Positions 47,186-58,400 of a stretch of DNA of 64,000 bases are shown here, piece after piece. The translations under genes were made by a program, and so were the position numbers. The stretch's first letter is position 1; each line of letters starts with the position of its first letter. Source of the stretch: Bactrocera neohumeralis (lineage: Eukaryota > Arthropoda > Insecta > Diptera > Tephritidae); assembly GCF_024586455.1 (NCBI RefSeq), contig NC_065920.1:70588821-70652820 (forward strand), written 5' to 3'. A model generated the notes under the pieces. That model saw only the letters and a list, made by a program, of their open reading frames with translations. It did not search any database and was not told where the DNA came from.

Positions 47186-48775
47186 GCAGCTGAAGGTATA
47201 GGTTTTTTGCTGCTTTTATAATAAAAAAAAAACCTTCTTGGTTTTCAAGGGGTTGTTATGTGCCTAGTTGTTTACGAATGTCAGTTTGATTTTCTAACAT
47301 TTTTCTCTATGTTAACAGTATTCTATAAGCTAAACTGATGATGATCCTCCCTTGGGAAACACATTCTTTATATATGAAACTTCGGATCTTCTATTTGAGG
47401 ACCAACCTGGGAAAGAAATTTCCCACTCAAAAGTGACACACCAACCACAACGCCGCTGTTGTCGAATGCCAATCACTTTATTAAACACTAAAAGTCAAAT
47501 ACGCTCCACAAAAGAACAACAACAAGTTGTTCACAGAAAAATTAAATGTCTTCTCAGACTAAAAGCTCATGAATTATACATGAGTACATAGCAGTATATA
47601 TATACGTATATGTATTAAGTACAAATAATAAATAAGTACAAGCATTTGTTAGCTGCCAAGACATGTTGACCTCATTAGGCGACAAGTGCTGTAAAGTGCA
47701 CAACTACAACACAACAACATAACAAAAACATAACAACAAACATTAACATAATGCGCTATATATGCATATACGCATAGTGGCAGCAGTAGTGAGCTTTTAG
47801 GCGCACCCGCAAGTAAAACGCAAGCACAAGCGAAAGGAAGTACTCATTTATATGCTTATTTATGTTAAACACACTCGCAACAAGCGGCAAAACAAAATGC
47901 GAAAAACTATAAAATGAAATGTTAGAAAACAACAACAATAAAAAATACAAAGGGAAAAATGTAAAATATAAAAAACATAGAAAATAAAAACATAAAAAAC
48001 ATGCAAAAGAAAAAAAGAAAAAATAAAAAAAAACTTAAAAAGGCAAAACATCGCCAAGCATGTTGGCACCAAGCAACGACCGTTGGCGGCAATGCAACCA
48101 ACACAAAAAAACACCAAAAAGTGCAGCGGAGGCTGTAAGCAGTACATGCACCATGGCAATAACATTATAACGGCACAAACACTCGCTTATTGCGCACTTT
48201 TGACATTGCTTTTACTCTAACTTTCGCTCTTAGACATCTTTCGCTTGCGCTCTTTTCATTTCTTACACTGTCGCTTTGCCTTTGCATGCACAGCTTTTGA
48301 CCCTCCGCCACTATTTTCATGTTGCTTTTTGCTCTCCTTCCGCATTAACACGTTGTAAAGTAGGTTGGCGCTGCTGCAACAGGGGCGTAGACTGCTTGCA
48401 GCAGCGCTGTGCATTATTTTCTAAAGTAAATGCAGCTAAGGCGCAAACAACAACAAAACCTATACTTTTAAACTGCAATCTAGAGAGATATCCCGGCCGT
48501 CTGTCCCAGCGCCTCACTTACGCTTTAGACGTCGCGCCAGAGTGCAAGTGTGTGGTTAAGTGAGTTCATTGCAGCAGCAATATGTGAAAAGTTTCGCTGT
48601 TTGACTCGCTTTTACTTGCTTAGAAAATCAGCTATATTGCTGCAATGAAGATGCTCATTTCCGAAGTGTAATTCGCTAGTAGGTTTTGAAAAATTCTGTA
48701 GGTCGATGAGAGGCTTCGATTTCACTTCTTGCATTGCAGAAGTAATATTTATTGTCAAAAAAATATTTATTCATT
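47186..48775. other. Unique-looking non-coding DNA
   Basis: A-rich at 47880-48050, GC-richer at 48060-48560. Open frames here (47352-47591, 48276-48563 and minus-strand hydrophobic frames at 47756-48165) have no recognisable domain. Confidence 0.4.
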
Positions 48776-48779
48776 TGTT

Positions 48780-49290
48780 CACAATAATCGCGTCGCCTTC
48801 ACAATGGCACTCGTTCGATATTATGCTATTATGACTGTGATTCTTTCATTCGAAGAAACACTTCTCAAACTCGATTTTTTGAGTAGTCTTTAGCTCTTTC
48901 AGCGTTGTGGCCTCATCTATGCTTGCACCATGAAGTTCCTATAAAGTTCTTTTTATATTTGAAAATAGCAAAAAGTCGCAAGGAAAAAAGTCTGGCGAGT
49001 ATGGAGTCTGTATGTCGTCATAGTATTAAATAAGCAACGATATGTTGGATTATAGTGATGCAAAAGTCATCCATCTTTTTCTTCAAATATTGTTTTTTCC
49101 GGACTGCGTTACTTAAAGGTGTTGCACTTAAATTAAAGTCGAAGAACATATATTCTCCACGCTTCAGTCCGCTTGTCGGGCATTTTTCGGTGATCCAGGA
49201 TACTTCCACTAAGTCGATTGAATCTTATTTTCAATGTAACTTCCATAAACGCATGTTTCGTTACCTGTTAAAATATATTAAAGTAATTTT
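48780..49290 (-). pseudogene. Mariner transposase relic, internally deleted
   Basis: Minus-strand fragments in order: TGNETCVYGSYIENKIQST (the block with the first catalytic site, usually TGDETWV or TGNETWVYGYD), WKYPGSPKNARQAD, then DIQTPYSPDFFPCDFLLFSN (third catalytic aspartate) and FEKCFFEWKNHSHNSI with CHCEGDAI at the C-terminus. The segment with the second aspartate is missing. Stops and frameshifts throughout. Confidence 0.75.
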
Positions 49291-49369
49291 TTTTCGTCAT
49301 TCACTTCATTTAGTTATTCCTTTTTAACAGCACATTGGAAAAATTTCATTCTGGATGAATGTACATTAT

Positions 49370-49545
49370 CCCTCGACCTTAACATACATACCACACAACA
49401 TCATCTTAGACTCACAACACTGATACGCAACCTTCACCACACTCACCACTTACAATCCACATTCTACACTAATCATGAGAGTACCACACATCGACAGCCA
49501 CACGCAATTACACCAACCACATCACACCATCTGATTCCTCACACA
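49370..49545. other. Strongly A/C-biased tract (G-poor plus strand)
   Basis: About 175 bases of words such as ACCTTCACCACACTCACCAC with very few G on the plus strand. It is not a simple microsatellite and shows no clear period by eye. No coding signal. Confidence 0.6.
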
Positions 49546-50045
49546 AAAGGGAGTAAAAGGACCGACGAGCAGATCCAGCACACTTTTGTTTCGATATCAG
49601 CAGCGATAGGTACGCGCTTTCGCAATTATACCACGTCAAGATTGACTGGAACATCTCTTTCTTTCTCGTTATATTTTGCTTTTCATGTGATGATGCTCGC
49701 TCTGAAAGATGTTTTTCCAATTATTGAAAATAAGAAGACAAGGCAAGGTCTCTTGGAGGAATATAGTAATTTAAACTTAGTGATTTGGTAATAGTGCATA
49801 TTGCCTGGCATTAAATTATCTTAAAAAACTTTTCCCAACCACCTAAGGTCAGTTTTTATATATGGTTTTAACCGATATCTTCCAAAATAGGCAATCTTTA
49901 ACAGTCTTTAAAAATTTCTAGCATTCACCAGTATGCCAAATTTATAGCTTAAAGTCTTGCTGCTTTTGCGGTTTGGATTTTTTTCTTTCTCTTTGGCACT
50001 GCAAGCTTAGATCGGTTTAGGATACAAAACTTCACCAATTGTCTC
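49546..50045. other. Non-coding, no gene seen
   Basis: A 70-codon minus frame (49508-49720) has no recognisable domain. The remainder is AT-rich. Confidence 0.35.
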
Positions 50046-50049
50046 TATC

Positions 50050-50430
50050 TAATTGTCTCATTTGCGAGGTCAATACAGTTCTACATGTCAAGTGTACACA
50101 GGCCCAGGATTTGGTCCTTCTACTGGATGCGGGAGTGCTCTTGCTTCCATTGTCCAAGCCTGGTTCTCGAAGCTAAAGAGCTTTCCGCTTGGCCGTCGAG
50201 CTGCATGCGTACGATATGGGCTACCCATTGATTCGTTGGAATCTTAAGGGCTTAACTTTATCTATGTCGCCGTAATGCTCATACAGTTCGTGGTTCCATC
50301 TTTTTCCGTACATATCGCTGACTCGGGCGTCTCTAAAGACCTTGTGGATAACACTTCTGTCGAATGTTATAAGGGCTTCTTATCCTTGTTCATCATCAAC
50401 CATGTTGCTATGTATAATATGGTCTGATTG
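50050..50430 (-). pseudogene. RTE-like LINE RT C-terminal relic
   Basis: The minus strand reads ALITFDRSVIHKVFRDARVS, DMYGKRWNHELYEHYGDIDK, FQRI and, after a one-base frame change, WVAHIVRM. This fits the RTE RT tail (RWN.ELYELYGDID.V..I.IQRLRWLGHVVRM), also present in the relic ending at 12689. Upstream RT and endonuclease domains are not visible. Confidence 0.7.
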
Positions 50431-52395
50431 ATAAGATCCTTATTTGTAGAGTGTAATTTTTGTTCATCGAGAGAAGGATCTGCTTTCAATTATCTACCAA
50501 TGCAAAGTACCACATGTTGGCAAGATATATTTCTATTTCCAGGTTTTTGTTAGATCGTTGGTGATACTTATGCTGACAGCTTGAATCAGCAGAAAAAAGA
50601 TATCCCAGTAAAAGCAAACTTTATTCACCGTTTGGCAGGTTAAAACTCATATTAGGAGCCTATGAAATATGAAGGGTGACGCTAGTCCAGTATTTGTAGT
50701 TAAACTACTATAGCTTTTTCGAGTTTACAAGTTGAACCACAATATATTGCAAGCTTGAAAAGCTCATAAAAAGCTATAAATAAACCATATAGTTCCATAA
50801 AGTCTCCACTTAAATGGATATTTCTCAGACAATCTACAGACATCAATACGGGCCTATACAGATCACTTATATATATATTCATCACAAGAGTCTCTAATTG
50901 AGCCTTTAAATTACTGATATCTACACTTTTGAACAAGTTCTTAGTTAAAATGTTTAAAGAATATACCCTTTAGAAAATTATAATTACGAGAAAAAAATTG
51001 TTTAAGTATTTAAAGGGTTGTAAGTAGTTCAAAAGGCATGATTTTAAGGGAAAGCAATTATTTAATTTATTTATTTATCAATTATTCATTATATTTTGTA
51101 CCTATTTTACACCAACACAAGTTTTCTTTAATCCTCTGAGAATTGTGGAATTCAAAAATCGAACGAAAGAAAAATTGACATGATCGCCTAAAAGTATGCA
51201 CGGACATATAATGTGTGAAGCAGATTATTTATTTAGGGGTGACTCCTAGTACTCCAATATCTAGTATTTCTCATAGAATACTTTAATTGCTAACACAACA
51301 TATACTGGGTATAACCATTTCACCTTAACATGAATTCTGCGCTTTCTACTTGCAGTTAAGTAAGAGCATTTCACTCAAATTATAAACCAAGTGCAAAACT
51401 ACACTGCCACACACTCACACATATATATATATATCAAATCAGGTTGAGCCAAGCAGCTCGCATAACAACTCATCAGGACCAACGCCAGCGTGCAGATGAA
51501 TGCGAGATGAGCGCCGAGCATGAATTGAGCAGTCAGTGACTTGGATTGTGATGCGGCTAACACACTTTTGTGTAAATTCTACAATTTCCTATGCATGAAT
51601 GGCTGAATGAATTGCCACACGGAGCTGACCACATGCAGTTATACTCAAGCATTTGTATGAGTGTGTGTGTGTGACTGCCTGCATGTGAAACTGAAAATTG
51701 CTGCATGCTTTCAGGCGTCAGTCATTGCTGCACTCTACACTAAGTTCATTAAACCGAATGACTTGTATTAAATATTGTTGTTGTTGCTTTAATTACACAC
51801 AGTCGAGTTGTTCTGCCGCACAACACATGCACAGTGTAATTGCAGTGCACTCACGCACACACACATACAGAGAAACATGCATTTACAATTATGTTATGGA
51901 AATATTTTGCGGTTTTAGCTGTAGTGGTTGTTGTTGTTAAGTGTAAGTACTATTGTTGTTGCCACTATTGTTTGTAATATTATTAGTATTATTACTGTGT
52001 TGTCTCATTGTGTGGTTGTTGTTGTTGTTGATGTTCCTGTGTGGCTGTTAATGACAGCGCCATAATATGTTCGCCGCTTCTTGGAATTTGCTTTTCATTG
52101 CTGAGCACTGCTCTTAATGTGCCTTGTTGTTTTTGTTTTTGCTGGCTTCAAAGTGGTTATTTATGCCTTATTACTGCTTGTTACAGCATCCGGACGTGTT
52201 GTCACTCACACAATAATGATGGATATTTTTATTAATATGCTCATTTAGTAGCTCATTTAGGTGCCCATTCTGGTTATGTTTATGGTTAAAATGCGAAATA
52301 ATATCGTGCCTGCAGTTATGTCTTGCAGTTGTTGTTTTTTATGTGTTGTCATAAATTGGTAATGATATTTTAAATCCTGTGGAACATGTTTATAC
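50431..52395. other. Unique-looking non-coding DNA
   Basis: AT-rich at 50430-51350, then GC-richer with TG, AT and GTT microsatellites (51418-51434, 51660-51672, 51775-51790, 52014-52032). Open frames at 51698-52235 look fortuitous. Confidence 0.4.
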
Positions 52396-52399
52396 TGAT

Positions 52400-53664
52400 T
52401 TCAATTATTTTCAGCAACAAAATTAACCTTGACGAGTTTTTTTCAAATTTCGTCAGTGATCCGTTTGCGAGAACATTGCTCTATTTGGAAATACCTTGAT
52501 ATTATACGTGGAATGCATCGTTGAAGTCATAGTTACGTAGAAAGCAAGGCAAACCAGTAGATGGACATCCAGGTGTGTTCTCAACTAATGCATTAAGACG
52601 AACTTTCACAATCCTCCCGAAAAAACCACGATTGCTTCTTCGGTTGCTATTGTTTAATGTAAGCGGTTCAACTTTATTTGAGTCATTGTTTACTGTGTAT
52701 GGTGCGGTGTGTGCAAGTTTTTGAGAATCAAGCCAGCAATTACAATTGCGGGATGGACGATGCGATAGCTACTTCGAATGCAAACGAAGTTCGCACACTT
52801 TTCGCTATGATCATTTCGACATATCAGCCTTCAAAACCGCGTCAATTATGGGATACGAACAAAAATGATATTGCCGAAGACATTTTACATCGTATTCGCT
52901 AAGAATTGGAAACGGTTCAATTCCGGTTGATACTTCCGGTGGTTTGACATCAATGCCATCTACCGTTTATCAATTCACGAAAGATAAACTCATCACGAAT
53001 GTTCAGGCATTGGACAAATTATCGTAACTACGATAGCTGCCAAAAATACCGATGTTAATGACTTAAACTGGAAGATTCAAAGTCAAATTCCGGGAGACTT
53101 ACGCTCATACAAATCGATCAATCGTCTTGACAATGAAGACGACGCCGTGAATTATTCAGTGGAATTTCGAAATTCTTTAGAGAGGCTTGGTACGGATATG
53201 CCACCGCATCATTGGCATCTCAAAGTTGGATCTGTTGTTATTATATTTCGCAATCTTCATGCGCCGAAACTGTGTAATGGAACCTGACTGATTGTGACGC
53301 AGCTATCGAATACAAAGGGGCAGAATGCTTGATTCAACGAATTCCTCTGAGTTCTAACGATTTGCCATTTCAGTTCAAACGTATTCAGTTTCCAGTGAAA
53401 ATTGCATTTGAGATGACAATCAACAGGTCACAAGGATAGTCGCATAGTGTATGGTATACATTTGGAAATGCTATGTTTTTCACACGGCCAGATATACGTG
53501 GCGTGCTCACGAGTTGGAAAACCATCTTTTCTGTACACCGGAACAGAAACCAAAAAATGTGATTTATCAAGTTGTGTTAGATTAAAAAAAATTTAATCAC
53601 TTCAACTTATTTTCATTTCAAAACACATAATTTCATGCAGGACAACGGCTGCGGGGTCAGCTAG
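52400..53664 (+). mobile_element. Helitron relic: middle of Rep-helicase ORF plus 3' end
   Basis: The plus strand carries broken pieces of a Helitron Rep/helicase. First the region after Rep (DPFARTLLYLEIP, RRKQGKPVDGHPGVFSTNAL, ANEVRTLFAMIISTYQPSKP, LWDTNKNDIAEDILHRIR at 52790-52900), then a jump to the helicase end: TDVNDLNWKIQSQIPGDLRS, YKSIDRLDNEDDAVNYSVEF, HHWHLKVGSVVIIFRNLHAP, LPFQFKRIQFPVKIAFEMTI with NRSQG. The Walker motifs of the PIF1-like helicase lie in the missing middle. The 3' terminus GGACAACGGCTGCGGGGTCA followed by GCTAG ends in CTAG (53661-53664) before a T, as Helitron 3' ends do. Dead. Confidence 0.85.
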
Positions 53665-54326
53665 TAATTTTATAAAAATTTACGATAAATAGGAAACTCT
53701 TGAGAACGGAACATGAAACTACTTAAATAAGCAAGGAAGGGCCAAGTTTTATGTCATTGAACATTTTATACTTTTTAAAAATAAAAAAAATCGAGATTTA
53801 TTATCCGTCATTTTTAAAATTTTCCAAAAAGATTTGTGTAAAAATTTTTTTCCGCTATCATTTCCCTTTTATATATAAAAAGAGAAGGATCAGATGGAAT
53901 TAAAATAGCTTTTATTAAAATTTTGAACCGATTTCACCCATATTTCCAAAATGTAAGGGTTAAGAAAATATTATGACGAATTTCATTGAAATGAAAGAGT
54001 TCTGAGATATGGTTTGGTCCATAAGGGACCCCATTTTTAAATTTTTTAAAAAAGCCTGGGGAGCTTCCCCTATTCTTTAAAATTTTAAAAGTTTGAGTTT
54101 TTTTTAGTGCTAACGCCTTTAAAGGGTTTTAAATAATAAGGGGTGGGGTTATTATCCGATTTCTTCCATTTTAACTTAAGGGGAAGCCCAAGGAAATGAC
54201 TTTATAGAGTTTCTTTTTAAAATTTAGAGTTTGAGATATGTACAAAATGTAGGGGGGGGCCTTCCCCACTTTTCCAAAAAATTGGGCCAAAAGCCTCCCT
54301 AATGGGATCCTTTTTTCCAAATTTTT
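53665..54326. other. AT-rich, probably low-quality gap flank
   Basis: Homopolymer-rich sequence with runs such as AGGGGGGGGCC near 54250, immediately before an N gap. The composition changes around 54000. No gene seen; base-call quality is doubtful. Confidence 0.5.
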
Positions 54327-54426
54327 NNNNNNNNNNNNNNNNNNNNNNNNNNNNNNNNNNNNNNNNNNNNNNNNNNNNNNNNNNNNNNNNNNNNNNNNNN
54401 NNNNNNNNNNNNNNNNNNNNNNNNNN
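54327..54426. other. Assembly gap, 100 N
   Basis: Exactly 100 unknown bases. Upstream exons of the sulfotransferase gene could be missing here. Confidence 0.99.
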
Positions 54427-54838
54427 GGGTCAAGACGAAAAAATACGTGAAAATGTCTTTTTTGTTAGTCCGGTTTAAATTTGATCCAGCGTAAGGTAGT
54501 TTGGTGGTGATGTCTCAATCATCACCACTATCTAGAATCAGCTCAGTCTAAATTCGGGTCCAGAACCCTCTGTTTATTAGCTAGTCTACATAACAGGAAT
54601 GTAATCGGGTTCATTTCTTAATTTGGTCAAATAATCTCATCTGGACAGCGCCCTAAAACTCTTTCTCTTATTTACAAATACCACAAAAATTATGCCAAAA
54701 TAAAATATTTTGATAATTTTGGACGTTGAAATAAAAAAAGTTGCGCTTCACTATTTTAGAAGTAGAAATTAGAAAAATAATTATATAACTTGTGGAAACT
54801 CTGTAAATAAAAAAAAAATATTTCATTGTATATTTCAG

Positions 54839-55041
54839 AACACTGCGTTATGAGGATCTTTCACTAAACACCTACGACATGACACAAGAGGTGCTACAAT
54901 TCTATGGACTACCATTCGATCCGCTGGTTGAAGAATTTCTCGACACGCATACAAAAGTAAATATCGGCGGGGTTAGCTCAACCTATCGTGACTCGAAATC
55001 CGGCACCATTCCATTGGAAGCAAGATTTGCGGCCGGACGAG
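54839..55041 (+). CDS. Carbohydrate sulfotransferase (CHST-like), penultimate visible exon
   Basis: This host exon is flanked by a TATTTCAG acceptor (ends 54838) and a GTATGT donor (starts 55042). It encodes TLRYEDLSLNTYDMTQEVLQ, FYGLPFDPLVEEFLDTHTKV and NIGGVSSTYRDSKS. RYEDL plus a following FLGLP-like segment is characteristic of Golgi carbohydrate 6-O-sulfotransferases (CHST1-7 group), type II membrane enzymes that transfer sulfate from PAPS to Gal, GlcNAc or GalNAc on glycans. After DSKS, at about 55002, the family-like continuation APFHWKQDLRPDE is found only one base out of frame, running to the donor. Read uncorrected, the protein goes GTIPLEARFAAGR and reaches a stop seven codons into the next exon. 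The PAPS-binding P-loop exon is not in the window. Possible pseudogene or assembly error; the gap 400 bp upstream favours the latter. Confidence 0.72.
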
Positions 55042-55164
55042 GTATGTACAATTATATATTCAGTATGTTAAGGTATGGGGTAGTCGAAAAAAATCTTTTT
55101 CGTATTTCTAATCAAACTTCAACATATTTTTCTTTTTCATATTTTTAATGAACCAAATATTTAC

Positions 55165-56054
55165 CATTTTGGGTCGACCACTTTTTGCCATTTTTTCGCT
55201 AGAGACATTTTCCATCAGTGTAAAACTTTTCTGGTAATTTTTCACAGGCTTCTCTTGAAGCCAACTTTACTCCATTGAGGGAGTTTTGCATTGACCGAAA
55301 TAAATGGTAGTCCGATGATGCAAGATTCCAGGGCTACAATGGTTGGATGCATCAAAACTTCCTAGCCAAGCTCTTCCAGTTTTTGCCGAGTCATCAAAAT
55401 GTGTGTGGTCTAGCGTTGTCCTGACGGAAGACGAAACCCTTTCTGTTGATCAGTTCTGGCCGTTTTTTCGATTGCTTACTTCAATTTCACCATTTGTTGA
55501 CAGTAAAATGTGGAAACAATCGTTCGATCAGGCTTGAAGCAGCCCATAGTGGATGATTCCTTTTCCAATCCCACCCAAACACTCAGCTTTTAAGGCGGCA
55601 ATCCGGGCTTTGCAACCATTTCTTGAGCTTCACCGCGCTTGGACCATGATGTTTTGCACATTATTGTCGTATTTGATCCACTTTTCCACTCCAGTTACCA
55701 TTCGTTTCAGAAATGGCTCGGTTTCATTTAATTTTCACAGAAAATTCATGTGGTGCTCAAACATCGAGCTTCTTTTTGTAGCCAGTTTTTTTTAAATGGT
55801 TCAAAACCGTTTGATGGTGAATGTTAAGTTCCTTAGCGATATCATGACTGCTTACTTGACGAGCCTGGTCAATCTTTTCCATAATTTCATTGACTTTTTC
55901 AACGATAGGTCGACCAGAGCGAGGTGCATCTTTCACATCGAAATTTCCAGAACGGAAGCGAGCGAACCATTGTTGTGCTACACGAACTGATACAGCATCG
56001 TTTTCGCAAACGTGACAAATTTCACTGGTGGCTTTCGTGGCATTCTTCGCTTTT
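55165..56054 (-). pseudogene. Mariner (DD34D) relic in the sulfotransferase intron
   Basis: Minus-strand parts in order: NATKATSEICHVCENDAVSV, RVAQQWFARFRSGNFDVKDA, PRSGRPIVEKVNEIMEKIDQ and SSHDIAKELNIHHQTVLNHL with KKTGYKKKLD form the two helix-turn-helix domains of a mariner transposase. The catalytic part is decayed but shows KPFLKRM-like sequence near 55700, GFVFRQDNARPHT near 55420 and SSDYHLFRSMQNSLNGVKLA near 55270. The frame is open through the DNA-binding domain but broken afterwards. The N-terminus is cut off by a DINE-like repeat at 56055. Opposite-strand frames here are shadows. Confidence 0.9.
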
Positions 56055-56510
56055 ATACCCTGAACAGGGTATATTAAGTTTGTCACGAAGTTTGTAATAC
56101 CCAGAAGGAAGCGTCGGAGACCATATAAAGTATATATATATAAATGATCAGTATGTTGAGCTGAGTCGATTTAGCCATGTCTGTCTGTCTGTATACATAT
56201 ATACGAACTAGTCCCTCAGTTTTAAAGATATCGTTTTGAAATTTTGCAAACGTCATTTTCTCTTCAAGAAGCTGCTCATTTGTCGGAACTCCGAATAAAT
56301 TGTTCAGATCGGTTTACTATAGCATATAGCTGCCATACAAACCGAACGATTGGAATCAAGTTCTTGTATGGAAAACTTTCACATTTGACAATGTATCTTC
56401 ATCAAATTTGGTATAGATTATTTTCTAAGGCAACAATGTAATCTCCTAAAAAATTGTTCAGATCGGATTACTATAGCATATAACTTCCGTACAAATTGGA
56501 CACATATTTA
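56055..56510 (+). repeat. DINE-1/INE-1-like repeat, inserted in mariner relic
   Basis: Starts with the 18-bp hairpin ATACCCTGAACAGGGTAT, then CACGAAGTTTGTAATACCCA, GAAGGAAGCGTCGGAGACCA, TATAAAGTATATATATATAA, GATCAGTATGTTGAGCTGAG, TGTCTGTCTGTCTGTATAC, AACTAGTCCCTCAGTTTTAA, GAAGCTGCTCATTTGTCGGA and tandem ATCGGTTTACTATAGCATAT/ATCGGATTACTATAGCATAT units. It is the most complete of four copies. DINE-1/INE-1 are non-autonomous Helentron-type repeats in flies; naming is from remembered consensus. Confidence 0.8.
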
Positions 56511-56687
56511 CTAAGAGAAACCTTTCCAAAACTATATGGTATGACACAATGTGATTGGTAGCACTAGAGATATACGACTGCAACGACATCTATTGACAAA
56601 GAACGAAAAGACTTTTTCGACTATCCAATATATGAATCTTTATTTATTTGAAATATATATTAAATATTGAAAAAATATTTATTACAG

Positions 56688-56854
56688 ATCCAGTATATAC
56701 AAAATAACTGCGAAGAGGCCGTATGCAATTGTGTAATTATCGTAAGATCGAAAACTTTACCAACTTCCAACAAGCAACATTTGATCCAATCAGTGCCGCC
56801 ACCCTTCTCGTGAAGTGCTCTCCAACAAACTTGGTGAATGTTGCAATTATGTAA
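56688..56854 (+). CDS. Carbohydrate sulfotransferase (CHST-like), last coding exon
   Basis: Preceded by TTTATTACAG (acceptor ends 56687). In the phase that follows APFHWKQDLRPDE of the previous exon it reads IQYIQNNCEEA, typical of the C-terminal helix of CHST enzymes (I..I...C..AM..WGYR). Two extra bases at 56721-56722 then shift the frame, and MQLCNYRKIENFTNFQQATF continues to a stop at 56852-56854. The expected tryptophan (WGYR or WNYR) reads cysteine (CNYR). Without the two frame changes the spliced protein would stop at 56705-56707. The shifts of +1 (previous exon) and +2 (here) sum to three. The extra tail after the YR motif is longer than I expect. The 3' UTR lies downstream. Confidence 0.6.
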
Positions 56855-58020
56855 CGAATACACAATTTACAACAACAAACCTAAATCGTTTGTCTCCTAA
56901 TCTCTATTTGTATCTAACTCCGCTTATATTATGTTTTTATACTATTTTGTTGTGATATATCGAAGAAGTTAAATATTAAAAAAAAAACAAGAAGAAGAAA
57001 ACGAACAATGTTACTATGCTAATGCTAAAAAATACGACAGCAGCATAAGAGTGAGAGAGAGAGCATGTATTTGTAATTATTAATGCGTATCTAGTAATAA
57101 GTAATATATATTAAACATAATCGTAAGACGAGTTCGTTTAGCGCAAAAAAGCAATTTGGAAGTGCGGGTCGTGAAATGCGTGCATCAAAAAGCACAGGAT
57201 GAGTGAGTGAAATAACGTATCCCAAGTCCGCCCAGGCCCACACCAACAACACACACACATATATACACGTACATACACACAAACTTATCCATACGACATG
57301 AAAACGTATCAACAGTGCAGCACTGTAGTAATTTAATTATGTAGTTTAATATATATACATAAGTATTATGTTCGCATACTTAAAACGAAAACAAGAGAAA
57401 ATTTAAAACAAAACTCGAATTAAATAATTAATTTAAAAAAACGTAATATTATGCATACTACTTAAAAACACGCGTAGATATTTTTACACTGCATAGTTTT
57501 AGGCGTTGCGCATTTTTGCAAACAATTAAAACACTAGGCATACACATACACACTAAACACATACATACATATGTAATTATGTAATTAATTAGTTAAATAA
57601 TTTTAAAAAAAATTTACGCATTCATTACCGTTGCTGACATCTAGTATAGTTTCATAGTTTCAACTAAGCAATAGGTTATGTAATATTTATATGCAGAGTA
57701 CGCATAAGCATAAATTCAAGTTATTTCAAAGCACACAAAAAAGCAAAAAGCAACAAATTATTATATAATAATAAAAATTAGATATGCGTTTGAAAGCAAA
57801 CAAATATTGCTAGTAGTTGAAAAATATTGCTTTCCCAGCGTAACCAATTTTACGAATGCATTTTTGTTAGTGTAGTAATAAAAATAAAGAAATGAAAAAA
57901 ATGCGAAGTATGCAAAATTATCAAATTTGTAAAAAAAAGCGAGCATACATACATATATGAAAATCGTTAAAACATTTGTCACATATCGTTAACTTAGCAA
58001 TATATTACGTACAGTGACGA
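56855..58020 (+). other. Probable 3' UTR and 3' flank of the sulfotransferase gene
   Basis: AT-rich with A-runs and many AATTAATTA words, as in long fly 3' UTRs. A CA-type microsatellite is at 57240-57285. A plausible AATAAAAATAAAG polyadenylation-like tract lies near 57875, but the true end of the transcript cannot be told from sequence. Confidence 0.35.
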
Positions 58021-58079
58021 GCTAAAATTCACAGCTAAGCAGTAGTTTGGTTTTAATAAAAAAATTTTGTATCAGATAT

Positions 58080-58400
58080 TAGTTTTCAAAATTTTGGGAT
58101 TAAATGTTTTTATTTTTTGTTTTTACCGCAAAATTTTGGATTAAAAATTATATTTTCAAATTAAAATTTCAAGTTTTTTAAAAATTATGTTCTAAAAAAT
58201 TTGGGATTTAAATTATTAAAAGTTTTTTTAATACAAAATTTTGGGATTCAAAATTATATTTCAAGTTTCAATTTAAAAATTATATTTTCAAAATTTTGGG
58301 ATTAAAAATATAATTTTTTTTTTAATTTATTTTTGTTTTTTACTTCAAAATTTTGGATTAAAAATTATATTTTGAAAATTTTGAGATTAAAATGATTTAT
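58080..58400. repeat. Irregular repeat of CAAAATTTTGGGATTAAAA
   Basis: At least seven copies of CAAAATTTTGG(G)ATTAAAA, spaced 29-65 bp apart, separated by ATTATATTTTCAAATTT-like spacers. Similar words recur in 61200-61650. Non-coding. Confidence 0.65.

Noticed and set aside
47756..48165. Hydrophobic F/L/C-rich minus-strand ORFs
   Set aside because: They mirror an A-rich plus strand; typical low-complexity shadows.
55042..55148. Extension of the sulfotransferase exon past 55041
   Set aside because: Sequence after GTATGT loses all family resemblance and a good acceptor with fitting protein is found at 56688.
55343..55990. Plus-strand ORFs opposite the mariner relic
   Set aside because: They are antisense shadows of the minus-strand transposase.
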